From contig WPIO01000148.1 of NCBI GenBank assembly GCA_009760855.2, positions 412,001 through 476,000 of the forward strand: a DNA stretch of 64,000 nucleotides, read 5' to 3'. The translations under genes and the position numbers were made by a program. Positions within the stretch are counted from its first letter, which is position 1; each line of letters starts with the position of its first letter. This DNA comes from Cristatella mucedo. Taxonomy: Eukaryota > Bryozoa > Phylactolaemata > Cristatellidae. The notes below the pieces were generated by a model that worked only from the letters and a program-made list of their open reading frames with translations, made no database searches and had not been told where the DNA came from. This document shows positions 50,001 through 60,989 of the stretch, in pieces.

Positions 50001-53000
50001 AGAGAACGGAACCTTACAGGCTGTACCTGTGTAGTGTTTGATACGTTGCCGTCACAAGTGTCCGAACACCGTCCCCTCTCCCGAACATTGCATAATGCCC
50101 TGGGAAGGGAATTCAAGTGTCCTAGTATTTCTTCTGTTAGCCCACTGCCATCGGCCTGTAGATCACGGGCAGTGTGCTTTTGGGGGTAATAACATGAAAT
50201 TCCCATCAGGGGCATTTTAAAGTTTGTTCTAGTGAAGACTCTTAAATAAGTCACTAGCCTTGCAAATGGTGAAATTGTGAGGTAGCTTGTTCACTTTATA
50301 GGTGGTGTGTGCTGACTAGTCGTTGAATGCGATGCCCTGATATTGCTCATGACACTCGTTCAGTGCTAGTCCAGTTTGTCGCCTCATTGATTTCAGTTAC
50401 GCTATAACCTCTTGCCTTTGTGAGCTGCTGTCCATTGTGCTGCTGGGCACTGTGGCTACACGGATGCCGTCGGTCTGCAAAACTACTGGGGCCATGAATG
50501 TACTCGCGGGTGCCAGCGTGGCAGCGTGTTAGTGAGCCGTCGCAGGTCGGTGACTCAGCGTTCTCCCTCCCCACGAACCTTGAGTCGTGAGGAGAGGGGA
50601 GAGGTTCACCTCGGGAGGGAGCCGCAGTGCCGCTTGGCGTGATCGCACCAAGCGGCGCCGACAGTGCCCAGCTGCTGGTTCGAAGTAGTGCTGCCTGCTG
50701 CAGCAGTGCAGGCATTGTCCGACGTGATTCCGGTCGTTACAAGAGCCGCCGTGGTTCTCAGAGGAAATTGTCGGAGCTGTCAGGCGAAGGTCTGGCTGAA
50801 GCAGCAATGCAGCTCCTCCCAAGTGAGAGCCTTTGCGAATATTACTCGGTCCGTGACCTCTGCCGTCTGACTGTAAGAACTGGGCTTCTCGCTGGTGTGC
50901 TGGCCTATCCCTTGGCACTCGTCGGTTCCAGCTAAAAGTTACCCTTCCTCGGGAGGCGCTGTCATTACCGTCTGTAGCACTGGCAAGTCCGCTTTGGCTG
51001 TTGTACTCCGCCTGCTTCGTCTCTTGCTACTCCAAGGTACGTGTCGAAGGGCGGAGGGAGCACCCCCTATCGAGCCCGTGAGCCTCCCGTGCCGCTTACC
51101 TTCGTGACACCTGCAGCCTCCATTGCCGGTTGCTGCTGTGGGTCACCTGCAGGTTAAGGCGGCCTTTAAGTTGCGCGCTCGCTTAAAGGATAGGTTGACC
51201 TCCCGACGACTGCTCGATGCCTCGGAAAATACTTGATAATCCCAGGTTGTTAGCTGGACAAATCCGGATTTATGTCCGGCTGACTTGTCCCGATATTCTG
51301 CAGCTTACCTGGGAGAAGGGAAGTGTACCAGAAATACGAATAGAATATAGGAAGGCTATTCACTTTGATAATAAATCCTGAAAAACTGAACGATTCCGAG
51401 TCAATGTTGTAATCTGTACAGCCATTATGTCTAGCCGCAGGAAGTGGAGCTGGAAGCATGGCTTCCGAAGACAGTTTTTCTTTGAGCGGTTTGCATGTCT
51501 TGCTTCCTATACGAACTAATATGCTAGTACATGGCAGCCCTTTGACCAAAAACATTGCCAGCTTTGCCGATAGTTTCAGAACCCAAGCTAAGCATCATTT
51601 TTAAAGCAAAATTTCTCAGGCTTTTCTTTGAATAGTTATCCATTGTCTTGTTTGAGGTTGGTGCTAATTTTTTACCTTCAGCTTTATGAAAATCTATCGG
51701 AAGTTGCCATGTCTGTGGCGTTTTAAGACTGATGGTCACTTTTATGTAAGTATAGTAATGATAAATCTTTTGTATAGCATCTTAAGAATACTTTTATTCA
51801 TATGCTTTGTAACTTGCTTTAGATACCAAATCCGTGTCCATAGTGTAGAACAGTCTATTCGGCAGCATTCGTTAATTACGTGTTCAGTAGCAGCCGTATC
51901 GTACAACTGGCACGCGATGCCCAAGTGAAGCAACTCAATCACAAAGTCGCGTTCCACCTGATGGCATGGTGATATCAACGTGGTGTCGGCTGATGGCTTT
52001 CGGCATACTGTAAAGAAAAATACAGCAATAATTTATGTGCGTAGAATATATTCACCTATTTAATGTCCTCCACCTGTAAAACAAACACTCATCGGGCAAA
52101 TAATGTATTGGTTGGTTGGGCCTCAACTGTTTTTAAATTACCTCGTAGTCATTGTGGCATAGAGTTTGTCAATCTCTCGCAAGTCTATGGTATAATATTA
52201 CCTCATAAAGCTGCAGCCGGCATTGCAGCTCTTCCAAAGTATTTTCTGTACAGAATCGGACCTCGGGCAGCACTCTAATCTATCTCTAAGATTTCTCTAT
52301 CAGACTTAGGTCAGGTGACTGACCCGACCAACTCGTGACTGCTCTTGACGGCCGCTTCAGATAAAAGTTAGTGTGCTTCTGGTCATTGTCCTGCTTCCGA
52401 ATGCAATTGATCCTCCATAGAGGTTTAGAGCTTGGGAGTCCCACCAGTTTGCACCAAGTTGATAAGGTGGGCCTAAGTCTGCTAGTGCCGTGCCAAACTC
52501 CAGAGGAGCAGAATCAACCCCAAACCACGTCACTTCCACTGCCACATTTAACCGTTGACTGGAGGCAGTCGTGTTGGTGCATATCATTTGAGTCACAAAT
52601 GCTCCGCATTTACAGCTAGTGAAAAGTATGAATTCGGACTCACTTGTTCACGATGCTTGACTCCATTCGACTGATATATTGCGGTCATGTTATGGGCCCA
52701 CCTGAGACATTGACCTTAGCGTTGCCAGTAAGCACAGGCTTGCACTTAGCGACAGTTTTCAATATGCCATGAGTCGGAAGCATCCCTTTGCTCTGTCTCT
52801 CACGCCTATGGCTGTTGGAGCAGTGGTCGCCAGCAACCGAGACAGCTCCAGGGGTGACTCCCGAGTATTGATGTGAACGGATGAAGATCGTCGGATGTAG
52901 CACTTCTTAAGTAGGGGGTACGTCAGGGCTCTGTGCGCTCGGTCCGCTTCTTTTCACGGTTTACACTCTCCCTCTTGAAGCTGTGATTGCCAGAGACAAT

Positions 53001-56000
53001 GAAGGCTTTCACTTCTATAATAATAATAATAATAATAATTCACTTGATAAAGCGCCCTCAGAGAACTTAATCTCTCTCTAGGCGCTTTACATTTGCTGTA
53101 AAGTGAAATGTATTTGAATGGTAAGTAAAATCATGCTTGAAAAAACAAACGAAATGAATAATGTGGTTAGGGGTGACATGCACAGGGTCAGCATGCAAAT
53201 GTGGTTAGTGGCAGCATGCACAGTGTCAGCACGCATAAGCACATCAAGGACGAATCACAGGGACCCACTAAATGCTGTCCTAAATAGGTGTGTTTTTAGG
53301 TTCCTTTTAAATGTGGTCAGATGACACTCAGTTGTACCTTTGCTTTGAGCCCTCCCAGCCCTTCAACACGTCTAATCCTCTCAACTCCCTTGTTGCACGT
53401 ATTGATGACATCCACACATGGATGGCAGCAAACTTTCTTAAATTGAATGATGATAAAACCAACTTACTAGTTATGGGCAAACCAAGTGTGATTCAGAAAT
53501 TGCAAAGGTTATTGCTCACAATCGGCTCTGATAGAATACGCCCTATTGAATGTGCATGAAATCTAGGTGTCATGTTCCAAAGCGACTTTTCGTTAGACGA
53601 GCACACCAGCTCCACAGTCAAATCTGCCTACTTTCAGCTACACGACGTAGCTAAAATTCGGGCTTGTTTAGACAGGGATACCACATCTAAATTGGTCCAT
53701 GCTTTTTTGAGATCCCTGTAACTCAGTGCTTGCTTGCCTACCAGCATGTGCAATCAGGCGATTACAGCTAGTGCAAAACTCTGCAGCTAGGCTTTTCTGT
53801 CGTGAGCGTCGCAGCTGCCTTATCACACCACTTCTTGCCGACCTGCACTGGCTACCAGTCAAGCAACGGATTGACTTCAAGGTTTTGTCGCTCACTTTTA
53901 GGTCCCTTCATTCTTTGGCTCCAGCCTATCTCTCCGACATACTCCCCCATCAGGCCAAGCATCGTACCACCCGCTTTTTGGAATCCAACAGTCTAGAAAT
54001 ACCTCGTACAAACCTCAAATCCTTTGGAGACCGTGCATTTAGTTCGTATGCTCCCAAAGCCTGGAACTCCCTCCCGGCCTGCGTCAGAACATCCCCTGAC
54101 CTGAACACATTTAAAAGGAACTTAAAACTCACCTATTTAGGACAGCATTTAGTGGGTTCCTGTGATTCGTCCTTGACGTGCTTATGCGTGCTGACACTGT
54201 GCATGCTGCCACTAACCACATTTGCATGCTGACCCTGTCACCTCTAACCATATCACTCATTGTGTTTGTTTTTCAAGCATGATTTTACTTACCATTCAAT
54301 TGCATTTCCCTTTGCAGCAAATGTAAAGCGCCTAGAAAGAGATTGAGTTCTCTGAGGGCGCTTTATCAAGTGAATTATTATTATTATTATTATTATTATC
54401 ATCATCCACATCTCATCTCATTTTTTATGTATGCTGTCGATCGACGATCTCCTAGGCACGCTGGACGTAGGGCCAAAACGAGCTGGGGCCCTTCGCCGGC
54501 AGACGGGGAAAGCTCTCTGCGTCACGAGGCACATGCGAAGTTACTGAAGTGCTTAAACGAGTCAAACATTGCGCTTCTCTTTGTGGTAGCGCCGGGCAGT
54601 GACATTTGCGAGAGATGGCTGCCTGAGGCTGCTGCCTCAAGGAGCAGCAAGTCGTGTCGGACAGCAATCAGCCGGCTGTAGCGAGCTATCTGTCGCACGC
54701 ACGAGTCTGTGGCCACTTGACGCTCCGCTCTCTCGAAGCAAAGCCAATGTAGCTTAGCTGTGACGAGGACATTTTTCCTAGCCAGCAACTTGCCACAAGC
54801 ATCTACACGTGACTGCACTCGAACGTTCGATTCCTTCCGTTGGATATGGTCAAAACCGAGTAGCCAAAGCCATGTTTTTCCTTATGCTAGCGGACTCGGC
54901 TTTCGCATGCTGGGCCCCTGGGACATCGGGGTGGGTAGGGGGCTTCCTGTTCAAGAATGCTTGCCCTCTAAGCCATCTGTCTGTCGGGGTAGTTGAGCGC
55001 TGCATCTTTGATGCACAACTTGGCAGGCATCATGCGGCTGAGTGGTTGGTCCAGAATGACGGTTTGAGGAATGCCGGCTCGGCTGCGACTCATGCAACAC
55101 TTGGGTGCATGAATCGCTTAAGCTGCATTTCCATCGATAGATGTGGGGCCACCTCCGCTCGAAGGAATTTAACCAGGACACAAGTTTGAAGCCGCCTCTA
55201 AATACCTCATGTTCAAACACCACCTCGCCGGTTTCCTGATTGTGAATTCCCTTAGATTGAACCATTCTCTGCTGCCAATTGTGAGCATGAGTGTGCACGT
55301 ATTGCAAAACAGCAAACGACTTGGAACATTCGGAACATGTTCTGATCGGCTGCTCTGATTGCAAAGCTCCTTCCTCGTGTGTCGATAGAGCCAGCAGGCT
55401 TGACTTTGTGCACTCTGCGTGCATCGTGTCGTGTTCGGGATGCTGTAGCTGTCGTCGGACCCCGTGAAGGAAGGTGTTGTACATAGTGATAGTGGTATTC
55501 AAGAAGCTCTGCGTGTGTCACAGTGTACGTCCATAAGCCGTATTTGACAATGAAACCGTTAATGTGCTGTTTATGATTTGATCCTGTGCAGTTGGCTGTT
55601 CATGGAATTCATGGTATTTTTTTAACAATAATAATTAATTTTCCTAACAGCAAATGCCGCGAAGAACCCGAGGGCGTCACTTCAGGGGGTGTAGTGACGT
55701 CAGTCGCTAGTGTCATGGTAGCCGGATAGCCATTGCAGGTCGGTGAGAACTGGTCGAGTTTGGCAGTTTCGGTGTTCCAGCCGACAGCCGAGCCCAGCTG
55801 CCGAGGTTGGCGCCAGCTGTGACTGGCTCATTGCACTGGCAGGAAGGCCCGGGAGTAATGCAAACTGAACTGAGTGAGAACTGATGTCTTGACGGGGGTC
55901 ACACATGCACGGAGCAGCTTGGCTGTGACGTCCTCATCTAAGCAAGCCAAAATTGTGCCACATTTCCATTTGCGATCCGTTTTCGCCTGACTGTCATCGT

Positions 56001-59000
56001 GCGACGCAAATCGCTGCTGCACACTCGTTTCGTAGTGGTACTCCACGTGCGCCATTGCTTTTCGTGGCAGCCAGTTCTCGGGCGCTCGGATGGGGATTTC
56101 GTTCTCCTCGAGCTGTGCACTCGACTTAACTCTATTCGCTATCGCGTTGCAGTTCTACGCCAAATTCGGCATGGGTGAGCCGCCCAAGCACCTGGGAGCC
56201 GGACGCGACTGGAATGTTGACCTGATACCCAAGCTGATCATGGCTAACGGTACGATTGCAGGCAGTTTTGCAGTGTCGTGGTCGCGCGTGCTGCCTTACC
56301 GACGACCGGCGTCGGTAATTGCGCGAGCGCTTCGCGTCGAAGCAGCCTAACCGGTGGTTTGTGGGCGGGTAGGTAGGTTTTCGCTTCGGGGAGCGGCGAT
56401 GGCGCTTTTTTCTTCTCGCAGTTCGAGGGCTCGTTTTTCTTCGGTTGCAGACTAGTCTGGGCATGAGCGCCCGGCTCGGCGGCATTTACAGTGCCAGCTG
56501 CAGCTCTGCACGAGGTGCCCTGGTAGTCTGCTAGCTGCCCCGGGCGATGCTGCTGCTGCTGGCCAGAGCGTGAGATGCGAGCCTGTTGGCCGGGCGGGCG
56601 GTGCCGGCATGCATGGAGGGGGGCAGTGCGAGCGCTTTTTCTGTCTGACACTCTCTCGGGAAGGCATCGTCGGGCTCGCTTGTTCTGGCTCGAGCGCCCG
56701 TCGTCTGCCATTGGCTGCCACACCTCCCTCGCTGTTCGCAGCCTCTGGCGGATCGTATAGTCACGCGATCGTTGTCTGGTGTGATGTTGTGGTGGTAACT
56801 TGTCTGCGATTTGTCAGGCCTCCTGGTCAAGCTGCTGGTGCACACCGGGGTCACTCGATACCTCGAGTTCAAGTCGATCGAAGGCAGCTACGTGTTCAAG
56901 GGCAACAAGGTGCACAAGGTGCCGGCCAACGAAAAAGAAGCCCTGGCCTCGGGTGAGCTGCCGCCTCGCTCTTGCTGCTAGCGCTGCTGCCTCGCTCTCG
57001 ATGCTCGTCTGCTGCCGCCGAACCTCGCTGTCGCAGCACTGTGCTGCAGGCACACGTGCTTCTCCCCCCCCCATTGTTTGTCAGCAGCTGAAGCCGGTCC
57101 ATCTCCGTCTGTAGGTTTGATGGGGCTGTTCGAGAAGAGGCGCTTTAAAAATTTCCTCAGCTTCGTTCAAGACTTCGACGAGACACGTCCGGCGACGTGG
57201 AAAGACGTCAAGGAGCCCAAGTCGACCACTGCGCAGCAGCTGTACGAAATATTCGGCCTGGACAAGAACACGGTGGACTTCACCGGCCACGCGCTCGCTC
57301 TCCATTTGGACGACGAGTGAGCAGGACGCTGCTGCAGCGGCGCTCGTGGATGCATACCCACCCCTCCTGATTTCGGCAAATCGGCGCTGCAAGCCCCTGA
57401 CGAGCTCGACCTGAGGGTGCTCTGTGCGATGGATGATGGATGGAGCGGCGCCTTGCAGCTGAGTAGCGTGCACCTCTATCGAACCGGCGAGCCGATGGCG
57501 ACAAGCAAGATGGAACAAAAAAGGAAAGTTTCGACGGGGTGCCGGGAACCCTGAGCAGGATAGACGCATCTTTAGCTGCAAGATCTTAAATGATGCAAAG
57601 TCATTGCTTGTAGTGACTTGAAAGCCGGAAGTGAGTTTTCAGACTTTCGACGCATGCGAACGAAATGCTCGATCGCCAGAAAATTTCAATCTAGTGCGAG
57701 AGGGGCACCAAGACAGCTCGAAGAGGCTGAGCTGAGAGGGTGATAGAGAGAACCGAAGGGAGCAGCGAGGTCGGAGGTCGGTAGTGCGACCGATGCAAGG
57801 GAGGGAAGTGACCTGTGACAAGTGACCTGAACGCGTTCCTACGTCGTTTGCATGCTGCAGATGACCGCGCACCGCAAGCGGCTTGGCCTGTCCGGTCGGC
57901 TGACGTTGCCGCACCCGTGCCCCTGCCCCTGGATCCTCGGTTGCTGCTGCAATTGAGTGGCTGCCGCTGTGCCGTCTCGTGAAAAGAGCATTTTTGCCCC
58001 AGGTACCTGTCAGGTAACTGCATCGACCTCATCAATCGATGCAAGCTGTACAGCGACTCGCTGGCTCGGTACGGCAAGAGCCCGTACCTCTACCCACTCT
58101 ACGGCCTCGGGGAGCTGCCCCAGGGCTTCGCCAGGTGAGCTGCTTGCTTTCTCACTCTCTCTTGCTCGCTACTTCGTTGCCCTCTTGCTCCGCTCGCCTT
58201 CGTAAGCAGCGCAGCGCCCCGGCTCCCCCTGACGTGTCGTTTCGTGTCGGCGGGGGGGGGGGGGGGGCTGTGTTGCTTCCACGTCGTGCCGGCAGGGTCG
58301 TGATCTCTTCATTTGCCGTCGCTTGGGCGCACTGGTGAGGCTGCGCGCACCCCCTGTCGATCTCTGCAGGCTCAGCGCTATCTACGGAGGCACATACATG
58401 CTGGACAAGCCTGCCGACGGCCTCGTGTTGAGCGACAAGGGCCGAGTGATTGGAGTCAAGTGCGGTCCGGAGACTGCTAGGTGCAAGATGGTCATCTGTG
58501 ACCCGTCGTACGCACCTGATAGGGTGAAGAAAGTCGGACAGGTGTGTGCTGCCATTATGCGACTGCCCTGCCCTGCCCTGCCCCCCCCCTTTGGTTAGCT
58601 CATTCGACGGCCCTCACGTTCGTATTCCCACCAATTAAACCGAGAAAGCCCATCCTTCCGTCACGCGGCACTTCCGTCACGTGGCAAGATGGTGACCACT
58701 GCTTCCGGGAGTGTAATTCTACTATGATTAAACGAAGCGAGTCCACGGGCAGTGAGGTCTAGTAGAGGCAGAACAGCCATAACGGCTAGCGCCACCACTT
58801 TCAGTGAGCAATAAAGGATCGCCCAGTGCAGGGCTTGAATCTGTGGCCTTGGTCGTGAAGAGCTATCGAGCAGCACCTTACCCCTGGACTAACTAACACC
58901 CAGGAGCATGCCGTGACACCGGATGATCGCAACACTTGACCACCTCGCTGATGCTAATGAAAAAAAGGCTGCCCGAGATCGTGCGATTTTTGCCTAGATC

Positions 59001-60617
59001 TTGTGTAGCAATCCATCCAGGTCTGATGGGCCTCTCATATGGCCATACCTAAAAAGTAAGAAAAAGTCCATAACCTACCTGTGGTTAGTGCAGCTTCAAA
59101 AGCATAAACTTCGTAGTGATATCGGTCTTATTTCTGTGAACACTCAAAAGGTTTGGTATTACCGGTAGATCGTTTGGTAATTGACCTAGTGGATTTGTTG
59201 TGACCCCGACGTTTTCTACTGTCTGTCGAAGTGCTGCATTCATTAAACGAATTAGTCTGTTATGGTAGGGTTGCTTGTGATAAAGTGCACCCGAGGTTAT
59301 GAGTCTCGAGGTCTTGTGGTCTCCAGCAGACGACTTGTTTTTTTATTTTCTAACCAGGCGGACCGTTCATATAAAGGCTTGGCCTATACATTTGGAAAGG
59401 TGTCTACCATTTTTCACTGGTGCAAACACAACCAGCTAGACCTATGCATGTGTTGACTGGAGATACTGTCGCCATGGAACTCAGGATAAATGCCGAGAAA
59501 ATACTTCCAAGATTTGTCCATCAGTTGAATATTTGTTGAGAGTACCTATCAAAAGACTAACATGTTGGGAATGGGATCTGGAATTTTGACGATTTCCACA
59601 TTGAAGCGAACCATTACAAAAAGTGATTATGCAAACTATATCAAACCCTTAGATGAAACTGAAAGCACCATATTTAAAAATAAGTCTATTGATCTCTGCA
59701 TCATATGTGACTTGTGTCCTAACGTGTACATGGTACATCGAGGTACATGCTTGCAGCTTGTTGCTGTCCGTGCTTGTAACAGCTTTATTTTCAGCTTAGC
59801 CTTTTGTCTTGTGAATTCCATATCTGACCCATACAGCACTAGTGAACATGTAGTTTCATATGTTTGACAAGCTTTGTTGTGCATCACTGCGGCAGTTCAT
59901 TTTTGGTTTTGATTGGTACATTTTGGCTTTTGTATCATCAAATGTCCTTATACTTTATGCTTTGCTATCGTGGGCATTCGTAGCAAAACGTATCCTACCT
60001 TAATCAAAAATGAACTACTGAAGTGGTTACAAGCACAGCAGAACTCGCATCTCAATATTACGTTGATGATCCGAGCAGTGTTGGCCAAATTATGTCTGAC
60101 TTGTTTGCGGCAGAGGCACCTTACATGTCTCCAGGAAGTTGTAGCCACCGACACGACCCTTGCTTTTTTGGATGGCTTTCTCATCTCTAACAGCTGGGCA
60201 GCTTGCCGGAAATCATTTTGGACGCCACCTCTGTCTGTGTTGCAGCTCCTCCGAAGCTTGCCGGCAGCATGCATGTTTGCTGATGCCCAGGGCTTTCGCT
60301 CGTCATTGAGTGCTCCTAGTGCTTCCAGCCAGCAACTGTGCTGCCAACCAAAACGGTGCTTTGTTCAGCATCCTTGTTTGTTCTCATACTACTATGACTC
60401 TGCTGCTCTGGCGGCGGATTCTGTTGGGTCCTGCGTCGGTCTCAGTACAAGCCTAGTTACTTGCAGTAGTTGCTTCCTTGCAATGTCTTAACAGTTAATC
60501 TTCAATCTTCCTGTGCACTATGGTGGTTACATAGCATGTCACGTATAACTGATAGGGCCACATTGGGATTTATATACTAGCTTGAACGGAAAGCCCTGCT
60601 GCTGCTCTCTCTCTCTC

Positions 60618-60658
<41 letters not shown>

Positions 60659-60989
60659 CTTACTGTTCTTTGTTGTCTCTTTCTCTATCTCGCTTTTCTC
60701 TCTCCTCTTTTTCTCTCTTTCCAATCTCTTCCTTGCTCGCATTCTCTATTCTCTCTATCCTTCTCTCTCTTTCTCCCTCTCTCTTGTTCTCTTTTTCTTT
60801 CTCCCAATTTGTGTGAGAAATTGTGTGCTTAATGTCACGCCTTATGTCACATACGGTTCACCGTGACTTGTCTTCTGCTGCTGCAGGTCGTGCGAGCCAT
60901 ATGCATCCTTAACCATCCGATACCAAACACCAACGACTCCTTGTCTGCTCAGATCATTATTCCACAAAACCAGGTTAACAGGAAGTCAG
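46991..60989 (+). CDS. GDI: Rab GDP-dissociation inhibitor, 5' part (8 exons)
   Basis: GDI extracts prenylated, GDP-bound Rab GTPases from membranes and carries them in the cytosol. Eight exons join in phase: 46991-47035, 47292-47399, 56153-56249, 56818-56952, 57115-57316, 58003-58134, 58370-58541 and 60887-60989. That is 994 nt, about 331 of the usual 445-450 residues. Hallmarks: [13 protein letters not shown] (dinucleotide-binding-like start), [74 protein letters not shown]. Exons for the C-terminal quarter were not found before 64000, so the gene continues outside. Whether it is GDI1- or GDI2-like cannot be said. Introns hold LINE-A, LINE-B, SINE and Tc1-like pieces. Confidence 0.97.
47292..47399 (+). 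CDS. GDI: GDI exon 2
   Basis: Acceptor gtgttgcag; 36 codons [20 protein letters not shown] then [16 protein letters not shown]; donor GAC/gtgagt, phase 0. Includes the conserved region that contributes to the Rab-binding platform. Confidence 0.95.
47555..47645 (-). mobile_element. SINE-1 head fragment (antisense)
   Basis: gcaggattcgaacccacaac then ccgggttgtgcgatcacctc: the B-box complement and head. No tail. It could alternatively be a separate tRNA-derived piece. In GDI intron 2. Confidence 0.55.
47855..48260 (+). mobile_element. LINE-A-like fragment (sense), decayed
   Basis: Encodes [20 protein letters not shown], matching the thumb region (NSAARLVCRERRSCHITPLL), then degenerates. In GDI intron 2. 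Confidence 0.65.
48420..48930 (-). mobile_element. LINE-A-like copy (antisense), decayed
   Basis: agtgcccgaaaagaactaat, ctctttcaaggcatcttcac, then gtcagtcggtagagaaatcc and, further on, agaatgaagaggctcaaagt. The order matches the antisense LINE-A plan, but it is strongly diverged. Contains agcgactggagtcgaaggacaca, repeated once nearly exactly. Confidence 0.65.
49019..49295 (-). mobile_element. LINE-B 3' end with (TGTAA)n tail (antisense)
   Basis: Plus strand: six TAATG/TGTAA units at 49021-49054, then tctccgtctgtaactccaca, gtgggtgttacgcaggagag, and gaagtagcagctcagg. The pentanucleotide tail marks the 3' terminus of the family. In GDI intron 2. Confidence 0.8.
49535..49660 (-). mobile_element. 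SINE-2 copy (antisense)
   Basis: aatataattcatttgtatag, cgccccaagagagctaaatc, tctgttcaggcgcttcagc, then a shortened head with accttggtcggggtgag. The B box is lost. Confidence 0.65.
49661..52129. other. GDI intron 2, mostly unrecognised
   Basis: No recognised element. A GC-rich patch at 50500-51120 has open frames on both strands (for example plus 50627-50935), but neither shows a domain or exon boundaries that join the GDI gene. Confidence 0.35.
52130..52480 (-). pseudogene. Tc1-like transposase remnant
   Basis: Minus-strand reading (one frame) gives [20 protein letters not shown] then [15 protein letters not shown]. This corresponds to the DNDPKHT block, containing the second catalytic Asp, and the WPxQSPDLNPIE block of Tc1 transposases. 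Further downstream, stops and shifts follow ([10 protein letters not shown]). Dead. Confidence 0.8.
52862..54397 (+). mobile_element. LINE-A copy (sense), interrupted by a nested copy
   Basis: Begins near motif B (gtattgatgtgaacggatg), breaks at 53018, resumes at 53320 with [16 protein letters not shown]-like sequence, runs through thumb and a 168-codon open C-terminal piece (ending [14 protein letters not shown]), and ends with the hairpin and (ATT)n at 54397. The two parts together cover RT from motif B to the end. Confidence 0.9.
53019..53319 (-). mobile_element. Nested LINE-A 3' fragment (antisense)
   Basis: (TAA)n, hairpin, 3' UTR up to tttaaatgtggtca, in the opposite orientation to its host copy. 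It splits motif C exactly between the TAT of FHFY and the GAT GAC of ADD. No target duplication is visible; the host has lost a few bases. Confidence 0.88.
54398..55639. other. GDI intron 2, possible decayed element
   Basis: Not part of LINE-A. It holds a 183-codon minus-strand frame at 55502-54951 (see separate entry). No terminal repeats seen. Confidence 0.35.
54951..55502 (-). other. 183-codon ORF with zinc-finger-like motif, function unknown
   Basis: Minus-strand frame starting at an ATG. It contains [19 protein letters not shown], which has a C2H2-like spacing (C-x2-C-x12-H-x-H), and later [21 protein letters not shown] do not recognise a family. It lies antisense in GDI intron 2 and may be a transposon relic. 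Confidence 0.3.
55640..56000 (-). mobile_element. LINE-A RT fragment (antisense), decayed
   Basis: agccattgcaggtcggtgag, ggttggcgccagctgtgact, tcatctaagcaagccaaaat: the thumb region in antisense, ending about 150 bp before GDI exon 3. Confidence 0.7.
56153..56249 (+). CDS. GDI: GDI exon 3
   Basis: Acceptor tcgcgttgcag after an 8.75 kb intron; encodes [20 protein letters not shown] then [12 protein letters not shown]; donor AACG/gtacga, phase 1. Confidence 0.95.
56818..56952 (+). CDS. GDI: GDI exon 4
   Basis: Acceptor gatttgtcag; encodes [20 protein letters not shown] then [20 protein letters not shown] and ALAS; donor CTCGG/gtgagc, phase 1. Confidence 0.95.
57115..57316 (+). CDS. GDI: GDI exon 5
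   Basis: Acceptor ccgtctgtag; encodes [40 protein letters not shown], then [20 protein letters not shown]; donor GACGA/gtgagc, phase 2. Confidence 0.95.
57590..57765 (-). mobile_element. LINE-A-like fragment (antisense), decayed
   Basis: agccggaagtgagttttcag, cgaacgaaatgctcgatcgc: the C-terminal RT block in antisense, in GDI intron 5. Confidence 0.55.
58003..58134 (+). CDS. GDI: GDI exon 6
   Basis: Acceptor tttttgccccag; encodes [20 protein letters not shown] then [20 protein letters not shown] and GFA; donor GCCAG/gtgagc, phase 2. Confidence 0.95.
58252..58267. repeat. Poly-G run (16)
   Basis: Sixteen consecutive G in GDI intron 6. Confidence 0.95.
58370..58541 (+). CDS. GDI: GDI exon 7
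   Basis: Acceptor cgatctctgcag; encodes [20 protein letters not shown] through [20 protein letters not shown]; donor GGACAG/gtgtgt, phase 0. Confidence 0.95.
58629..58745. repeat. Unclassified short repeat R1, copy 3
   Basis: aattaaaccgagaaagccca, ccttccgtcacgcggcactt, cgtggcaagatggtg, sharing the core with 37012 and 37206. It lies in GDI intron 7. Confidence 0.65.
58755..58905 (-). mobile_element. SINE-1 copy (antisense)
   Basis: Plus strand: cataacggctagcgccacca, gggcttgaatctgtggcctt (B-box complement with substitutions), accttacccctggactaac. The tail is lost. In GDI intron 7, directly after the R1 repeat. Confidence 0.75.
58906..60886. other. GDI intron 7, mostly unrecognised
   Basis: Contains a 192-codon plus-strand frame (59913-60491) without recognisable domains, and a CT-rich microsatellite at 60606-60805. 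I see no extra exon. Confidence 0.4.
60606..60805. repeat. (CT)n / (TTTCTC)n microsatellite
   Basis: About 200 bp of impure CT repeats, ending 80 bp before GDI exon 8; it may act as a long polypyrimidine tract. Confidence 0.92.
60887..60989 (+). CDS. GDI: GDI exon 8
   Basis: Acceptor ctgctgctgcag; encodes [20 protein letters not shown] then [14 protein letters not shown]; donor AAGTCAG/gtaaac, phase 1. The expected next segment (a short conserved 'YVCM.S..HNVA' stretch) is not visible before 64000. Confidence 0.95.

Noticed and set aside
50347-51107. Host exon in the GC-rich patch of GDI intron 2
   Set aside because: Neither strand shows a domain, and the GDI protein reads through from exon 2 to exon 3 without missing residues.
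59913-60491. 192-codon plus-strand ORF in GDI intron 7
   Set aside because: Cys/Ser/Leu-rich without domain or codon bias, and no splice sites link it to GDI, whose exons 7 and 8 join in phase.
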